This document shows positions 59,815-64,000 of a DNA stretch of 64,000 bases, piece after piece. The notes under the pieces are model-generated. The model was given only the letters and a program-made list of their open reading frames with translations. It did not search any database and had not been told where the DNA came from. The stretch's first letter is position 1. The number at the start of each line of letters is the position of its first letter. A program made the position numbers and the translations under genes. The DNA comes from Vulcanimicrobium winogradskyi (GTDB lineage: Bacteria > Vulcanimicrobiota > Vulcanimicrobiia > Vulcanimicrobiales > Vulcanimicrobiaceae): assembly GCA_003134965.1 (NCBI GenBank), contig PLDA01000002.1, forward strand, positions 1,054,001 through 1,118,000. The letters run 5' to 3'.

Positions 59815-61689
59815 CTACCGGCCGATCGCTGCGTTCAGCGCGTCGACGTCGACGCTTCCGATCCCGCTCGTGTAGTCGTAGTTCGGCAGCGCGGAGTAGG
59901 CGCCGTTCGCACCGTTGATCACGTCGTGGAACGGTCCTACGTTGATCGTCGGCGGCGGGCCGAGCAGTTTCGTGCCCGGATTGCTCGTCGCGAAGGTGTG
60001 GTAGAGCGCCGGCGGAGCGAAGCCGAGCGCGGGATGCGCGTTCAGCATCCGGGCGTACGCGCCCGCCATCAGCGGCGACGAGAGGCTCGTGCCCCCGATC
60101 ACCGTCCACCCGGTTGACGCGGTGTAGAGGATCATGCCGGTCTGCAGGTCGCCGTCCATCGCGACGTCCGGCAGTCCGCGGAAGGTGAAGCCGACCGGGG
60201 TCGAGCTCGCCGGCTGCACGCCGTTCTGCCAGTACGGCGAGTATTCGAACTGGCTGATCCCGCCGCCGCCGGCGTTCCAGGCCGACTCGCCCTGATACGT
60301 CCCGTCGACCTGCGACCACAAGGTCGTTCCGCCGACCGCGTTGACGTACGGCGAGGCCGCCGGGTACTCGACGAGCGGGAGACCGCCGTCGACGCCGTTC
60401 GGGTTGCCGACGGAGCAGAACGATCCGGTGTCGCCGGTTGAGGCGAACATCGTCTGCCCCTGCGCGGCGCCTTCGAGCAAGATCTCGTCGTCGATCAGCA
60501 TCGAGCCGTCGACGTACGGCCCGTACTCGCAGCCGCCGAACGACGAGTTGGCGATCGGCGCGAGGTCGTCGGTGACCCAATGGTTGTACTCGAGCGCGAT
60601 GTCGGAGTCGGTGAGCGACGTGGTCGCGTAGACGTAGAGCGTGCTCACGTTCCCGGCGAGCCCGGTCGACGCCGTCATGTCGAGCGTCCACTCGTCCGCG
60701 CCGGCCGTATCAGGGCTGGCGAGGCCGACCTGTTTCACGACCACGGGGACCTGCGGCAGACCGTCGCCCTGTTCGTTCACGCGGAAGTCCGCGATCGACG
60801 GCTGGACGTTGCCCTCGGCCATGATCGCGACGCTGACGTTCGCCGCGGCGGGCGTCGTGTTCACGTCGTATGCGCGCCAGTAGTCCGACGGCGTGTAGTT
60901 GCGCGGGCAGCCGGTCGTGTACGCCTGCGGCGTCGGGATCGCTTGCGGCGAGGGCAACCCGATGATGAAGACGCTCGAGAACGCGCACGGTGATTCTGGT
61001 TGCGGAGCGGCCGCGGAGGCGACCGCCGGCGCGTGGTTCACGGTGGTGGTTCCGCGATGGTGTCCGGTCGCGAACGTCGTCACGTTGCTCAAGCCGAGAA
61101 CCGCGACGACGATCCCGTCGAGCGCGGACGGCACGTATGCCGGCGCGGTGTTCGCGAACACCGTGGCGCCGCTGAGCGAGAAGCTGTGGAGGGACGTGTT
61201 GAACGCTTTGGCGACGTTCGCCGCGCTGCCGGTGGCGCTGACGATTACATTGTTCGGCTCGACCGTGACGCTGCTCAGCCCCTGACCCTGCAAGTAGCTC
61301 ACCACCTGCGCCGCCTGGGCGGCCGTCGGCCCGTATGAGCGCACCTGGCTTGGCGAGAGCTTCTGCCTCGACACCACCGCCTGCTTGAGCGCGTCGACGT
61401 TTTGGAGTTGCAATCCGAGGCGCACCGTCAGCGTCTGCGCGGGATTGAGCGCGCCGAGGTCCGACGCGTTCTTCAGGCTGAATGCCTGGGTCGCGGTATT
61501 CGCCCAACCGGCCGGCGCTGCGGCGCGAGCGAGGTCTCGTGTGGTGCGCGCGCCGCGGGCGGATGCCGTCGCGGTCGATGCGGACTGCGTCTGCACGCCC
61601 GACGGGAGCATCGAGCTTGCGCCGTGCCCTCCCGAGCAAGATGCCGTCGTGACGCCGAGCGCCACGGCGAGGGCTGCGAGTCGTTTCAT
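59815..61689 (-). CDS. S53 (sedolisin/kumamolisin-type) peptidase lipoprotein
   Basis: 624 residues. MKRLAALAVALGVTTASCSG is a lipoprotein signal (lipobox TASC). A pro-kumamolisin activation domain follows (about residues 65-200, with LGLQLQNVDALKQAVVSRQK), then the catalytic domain: Glu and Asp in GADEWTLDMTAS, oxyanion Asp in FASTGDTGSF, and nucleophile Ser in IGGTSLSSPLMAGAYARM. These acid-acting serine-carboxyl peptidases are made as zymogens. GGAGGAGGAACC precedes the ATG. It lies in tandem behind a second S53-like gene, with a shared 11-bp motif upstream. Confidence 0.92.
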   Translation of the reverse strand: MKRLAALAVALGVTTASCSGGHGASSMLPSGVQTQSASTATASARGARTTRDLARAAAPAGWANTATQAFSLKNASDLGALNPAQTLTVRLGLQLQNVDALKQAVVSRQKLSPSQVRSYGPTAAQAAQVVSYLQGQGLSSVTVEPNNVIVSATGSAANVAKAFNTSLHSFSLSGATVFANTAPAYVPSALDGIVVAVLGLSNVTTFATGHHRGTTTVNHAPAVASAAAPQPESPCAFSSVFIIGLPSPQAIPTPQAYTTGCPRNYTPSDYWRAYDVNTTPAAANVSVAIMAEGNVQPSIADFRVNEQGDGLPQVPVVVKQVGLASPDTAGADEWTLDMTASTGLAGNVSTLYVYATTSLTDSDIALEYNHWVTDDLAPIANSSFGGCEYGPYVDGSMLIDDEILLEGAAQGQTMFASTGDTGSFCSVGNPNGVDGGLPLVEYPAASPYVNAVGGTTLWSQVDGTYQGESAWNAGGGGISQFEYSPYWQNGVQPASSTPVGFTFRGLPDVAMDGDLQTGMILYTASTGWTVIGGTSLSSPLMAGAYARMLNAHPALGFAPPALYHTFATSNPGTKLLGPPPTINVGPFHDVINGANGAYSALPNYDYTSGIGSVDVDALNAAIGR

Positions 61690-61746
61690 GTGGGTTCCTC
61701 CTCCTCTGCACCGAGCGTACGGGCTGGGGCGGAGGCCCCGACATAC

Positions 61747-61757
61747 CGGAAACCGGG
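61747..61757. promoter_or_regulatory. Shared motif CGGAAACCGGG upstream of the first S53 gene
   Basis: The 11-mer (minus strand CCCGGTTTCCG) lies 58-68 bases before the ATG at 61689. An exact copy at 63137-63147 lies 75-85 bases before the other S53 gene. In this copy flanking bases make a near-palindrome, TACCGGAAACCGGGTA. Confidence 0.45.
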
Positions 61758-61763
61758 TAGGTG

Positions 61764-63062
61764 CTAGAGGCCGCCCAGACCGCTTGGGCTGCCGATCCCG
61801 GTGAGTTGGTGGTAGCCGCTCCCGTCGATCTGGTGGAAGCTCTGCCAGCGCTGGTACGAGTAGCCGGGCGCGGTAAGCCGTCCCGACAGCGCGTACGCCG
61901 CCGCGATCAGCGGGGCGCCGACGCTCGTTCCGCCGGCGACGTACCAGCCGCCGCCGGTCGTGCTGAACGTCGCGACGCCGGTTTGCGGGTCGGCGACCGC
62001 CGAAACGTCGACCGCCTCGCGCGTGCTGCAGCGCAGGTGCGCTTGGAACCAGGGCCGGCTGACGTACTTGCTGCAGCCGTGGCCAGCGTACTTCCAGCCG
62101 GTCTCGCTCCAACCGCTTCCGCTGCGCGAGAGCGCGGTGCCGCCGACCGCGGTGACCGTCGCTGCAGCCGCCGGATACGAGGGGTAGCCCCGGTCGCCGG
62201 AGCTCGCGGTGATCGCGACGCCGTCATGGCGGTAGTGCGCGTCTTCCGCGCTCTGGTTCGCCCACTCGACCGCGTAGTAGCTGTTGCTCACGGCCTGCGC
62301 ACCGAGGCCGACGGCGACGTCGACCGCCGCGCCCAGATTGTCCAGCAGCGCGGAGTCGGCCTCGACCAGGACGATCGAGCAGCGCGGACAGGCGGCGGAG
62401 ACCATGTCGAGGTCCAAGGCGATCTCGGCCGACCATCCCGTGTCGAGCGACGGATACGAGCCGCTTTGGCCGCGCTGGTTCACTTTGCGAAAACAGCCGT
62501 TCGCTGAGGTGCACTCGGGGAGGCCGAAGGCGGCGCGGTAGACCGCGAGGTCGGCTTCCGCGGTCGGGTCGTCGTAGGCGTCGACGATCGCGACCGTCCC
62601 GCCCGGGAGCTGCGAGGCCAGCCCGTAAGCACTCTGCAGATCCGCCGGGTGGAGGCCGGGGATCGCGGCGGCGGGGAGGCCGGGATTCGCGCTCGGCGGC
62701 ACGTTGAGGTTGATCGCCGCGGTGCAGGCGGCGGTGCCGGCCGCCGGGACGCCGGGGCACGCGAAGCTGGCGCCCGGGAGTCCGGCTGAGGATTCACCGG
62801 GCAGGCCGGCCGACGATTCGCCGGGGAGGCCCGCCGAGGACTCGCCCGGCAATCCGGCCGAGCTTTCGCCCGGGAGCCCGGCCGAGCTCTCACCGGGCAG
62901 GCCCGCCGAACTTTCGCCGGGCTGCCCCGATGCTGCGTCCGTCGCGGCGCGAGTCCGTGAGCCTTGCAAGTCAGGGCGCGCGGCCGGAGTCGCCGGCGCG
63001 AGGGCGCCGCCGGAACAGCCCGCGAGGGCGATGAGGGCGAGAATTGCGAGCGTGCGATGCAT
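61764..63062 (-). CDS. S53-like peptidase lipoprotein with octapeptide repeats
   Basis: 432 residues. Lipoprotein signal TLAILALIALAGCSGG. Seven repeats of GLPGESSA lie at about residues 46-101, then the S53 catalytic domain directly, without the long activation domain of its neighbour. Catalytic Glu and Asp are in DTGWSAEIALDLDMVSAACP, oxyanion Asp in TASSGDRGYPSYPA, Ser in VAGGTSVGAPLIAAAYALSG. The Gly/Pro/Ser repeats probably form a flexible stalk between the lipid anchor and the enzyme. A nearly convergent-free layout places it 115 bases from the divergent MalT-like gene. Confidence 0.88.
   Translation of the reverse strand: MHRTLAILALIALAGCSGGALAPATPAARPDLQGSRTRAATDAASGQPGESSAGLPGESSAGLPGESSAGLPGESSAGLPGESSAGLPGESSAGLPGASFACPGVPAAGTAACTAAINLNVPPSANPGLPAAAIPGLHPADLQSAYGLASQLPGGTVAIVDAYDDPTAEADLAVYRAAFGLPECTSANGCFRKVNQRGQSGSYPSLDTGWSAEIALDLDMVSAACPRCSIVLVEADSALLDNLGAAVDVAVGLGAQAVSNSYYAVEWANQSAEDAHYRHDGVAITASSGDRGYPSYPAAAATVTAVGGTALSRSGSGWSETGWKYAGHGCSKYVSRPWFQAHLRCSTREAVDVSAVADPQTGVATFSTTGGGWYVAGGTSVGAPLIAAAYALSGRLTAPGYSYQRWQSFHQIDGSGYHQLTGIGSPSGLGGL
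62760..62927 (-). repeat. Seven tandem 24-bp repeats encoding an octapeptide stalk
   Basis: Units encode GQPGESSA, five GLPGESSA and GLPGASFA. Protein identity is nearly complete while third positions vary, so selection keeps the peptide and the array is not freshly slipped. Confidence 0.85.
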
Positions 63063-63136
63063 GTCCGTCCGGTTCCAAAAACGAGCATGGTGGCAGGTCG
63101 CTTCCCCGGGCCGCGCTGCCGAAAGGGGCTTACCCA

Positions 63137-63147
63137 CGGAAACCGGG
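63137..63147. promoter_or_regulatory. Shared motif CGGAAACCGGG in the S53/MalT-like divergent region
   Basis: Exact 11-bp match to 61747-61757. It lies between the second S53 gene (75 bases from its start) and the MalT-like gene (31 bases from its start), so one bound regulator could affect both. Confidence 0.45.
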
Positions 63148-63163
63148 ATTCCGAAGCCGAACT

Positions 63164-63177
63164 GGGACCAAGGTCCC
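63164..63177. promoter_or_regulatory. Palindrome GGGACCAAGGTCCC abutting the MalT-like start codon
   Basis: A perfect 6+2+6 inverted repeat ends at the base before GTG 63178 and includes AAGG, the probable Shine-Dalgarno. As DNA it could be an operator; as RNA its two-base spacer is too short for a good hairpin loop. Confidence 0.4.
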
Positions 63178-64000
63178 GTGATACCGGTCACTCGTTTGCT
63201 TCGCGCGCGCGTCAACGACCGTCTGACCCGTGCCGCCCGCTTCCCGGTCACCCTCATCGTCGCGCCCGCCGGGTTCGGCAAGAGCGTCGCGTTGCGCGAT
63301 TTCGTCGAGACGTCGCGGCTCGAAGCGGTACGGTACGACGTCGCGCGCGAGCACCGCACGCTGATGGCGTTCGTACACGGGCTGAGCGCTGCGCTCGAGC
63401 CGGTCGCGCCGAGCGCGATCGCCGCCTTTCCGGCGATGCAGCAGCTGATCATGGGCGCGACCGATCCGGTCCGCGAGCTCGCGAGCTGGTTCGCGGAGCA
63501 CCTCAAGCGCACGGTCTGCACGATCGTGGTCGACGACCTCCACTATGCGGCGGTCGATCCCGATGTCGTCGCGCTGCTCGTCGATCTGGTCGAGCGCGGC
63601 GGCGAGCGCATCCGGTGGATCATCGCGACCCGCTCGGATGCGGGACTCCCGACCGCTTCGTGGATCGGCTACGGCCGCATGGACTACCCGGTCGGCGAGG
63701 ACGATCTGCGCTTCACCGTCGAGGAAGCGCTGGCGACCGCCGACGACGCGCAGGCCAGTACGGAGCCGAGCGAGGTCGAGGCGCTGCGCGAGCTCACCGG
63801 CGGATGGCCGATCGCGCTGTCGATCGCGCTGCGCACGCGCACGCACGCGGCCGACTTGCGCGCCGCAGCGACCGGCACGCGCGAGATGGTGTACCGCTAC
63901 CTCGCGGAGCAGGTGTTCACCGGCCTCAAACGCGGGCAGCAGATGTTCCTCTTGCGGACCTGCGTCTTTCCGACGTTCGACCTCGAGATCGCCGAGGCGT
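63178..64000 (+). CDS. MalT-like STAND ATPase, probable LuxR-type regulator, cut by the right edge
   Basis: GTG 63178 starts IPVTRLLRARVNDRLTRAAR, then the Walker A loop LIVAPAGFGKSVALRDFVE and Walker B TIVVDDLHYAAVD, followed by IATRSDAGLPTASW and LTGGWPIALSIALR. This is the NB-ARC-like ATPase of MalT/LAL regulators, which normally continue with a sensor of TPR-like repeats and a C-terminal LuxR helix-turn-helix; those parts lie outside the window. 274 codons are visible without a stop. It is divergent from the S53 gene and probably regulates it and itself through the 115-base gap. Confidence 0.8.
   Translation, partial: MIPVTRLLRARVNDRLTRAARFPVTLIVAPAGFGKSVALRDFVETSRLEAVRYDVAREHRTLMAFVHGLSAALEPVAPSAIAAFPAMQQLIMGATDPVRELASWFAEHLKRTVCTIVVDDLHYAAVDPDVVALLVDLVERGGERIRWIIATRSDAGLPTASWIGYGRMDYPVGEDDLRFTVEEALATADDAQASTEPSEVEALRELTGGWPIALSIALRTRTHAADLRAAATGTREMVYRYLAEQVFTGLKRGQQMFLLRTCVFPTFDLEIAEA

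Noticed and set aside
62760..62927. CRISPR-like or minisatellite array
   Set aside because: 24-bp units have no spacers, stay in frame and encode a constant octapeptide inside a peptidase gene.

Overview
The window is GC-rich, densely packed bacterial DNA with very short spacers and many ATGA/GTGA overlaps. It encodes diderm envelope functions (two LptA/OstA-like proteins, ExbD/TonB, a large TonB-dependent receptor, lipoprotein signals) next to a Bacillus-like RsbV/RsbW/SigB switch with YtxG/YtxH-type neighbours, and two secreted S53 peptidases. This mix, with the dispersed CTTCGACAAGC element, suggests an uncultured deep-branching diderm lineage such as Eremiobacterota/Vulcanimicrobiota (WPS-2). 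That placement is inference; there is no rRNA or tRNA here to test it.

1-14 kb: a low-GC partial gene at the left edge, then a five-gene minus-strand operon (class V aminotransferase, FAD/Fe-S 2-hydroxyacid dehydrogenase, and a binding protein/permease/ATPase importer) read away from a divergent GntR regulator whose start codon sits in a perfect inverted repeat. An EamA exporter, a secreted alpha/beta hydrolase and a gluconokinase plus sugar-acid transporter follow. 14-24 kb: a Pro/Glu-rich envelope protein coupled to murA, a PLP dehydratase, a seven-bladed PLL-like lectin, mreB behind an unusually structured leader and without a normal start codon, two OstA-like proteins, RarA, and an RHH/PIN toxin-antitoxin pair with its promoter inside a 25-bp dyad.

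24-36 kb: cysteine desulfurase, the YtxG/YtxH-RsbV-RsbW-SigB stress module, alaS, and a cupredoxin/phosphoesterase/ECF sigma/anti-sigma run, then exbD-tonB without exbB. 36-47 kb: a minus-strand copper cluster (cupredoxin-like protein, multicopper oxidase, TonB-dependent receptor), serA, and two polytopic membrane proteins. 47-53 kb: two small stress-type proteins and a bacterial NHEJ locus in which LigD is split into PE-ligase and polymerase proteins, followed by Ku.

53-64 kb: a panE remnant, a DHA2 exporter, a zinc-peptidase-like secreted protein, a coupled acyl-CoA dehydrogenase/histidine phosphatase/APH kinase operon (a split ACAD10/11 arrangement), gene remnants, two S53 peptidase lipoproteins sharing an 11-bp upstream motif, and a MalT-like STAND regulator running off the right edge.

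The best candidates for something undescribed are the mreB leader (hairpin, four-way junction with a closing stem covering the Shine-Dalgarno, an alternative 12-bp pairing, a short upstream ORF), the S53/MalT-like locus with its shared motif, and the three-gene ACAD/phosphatase/kinase operon.
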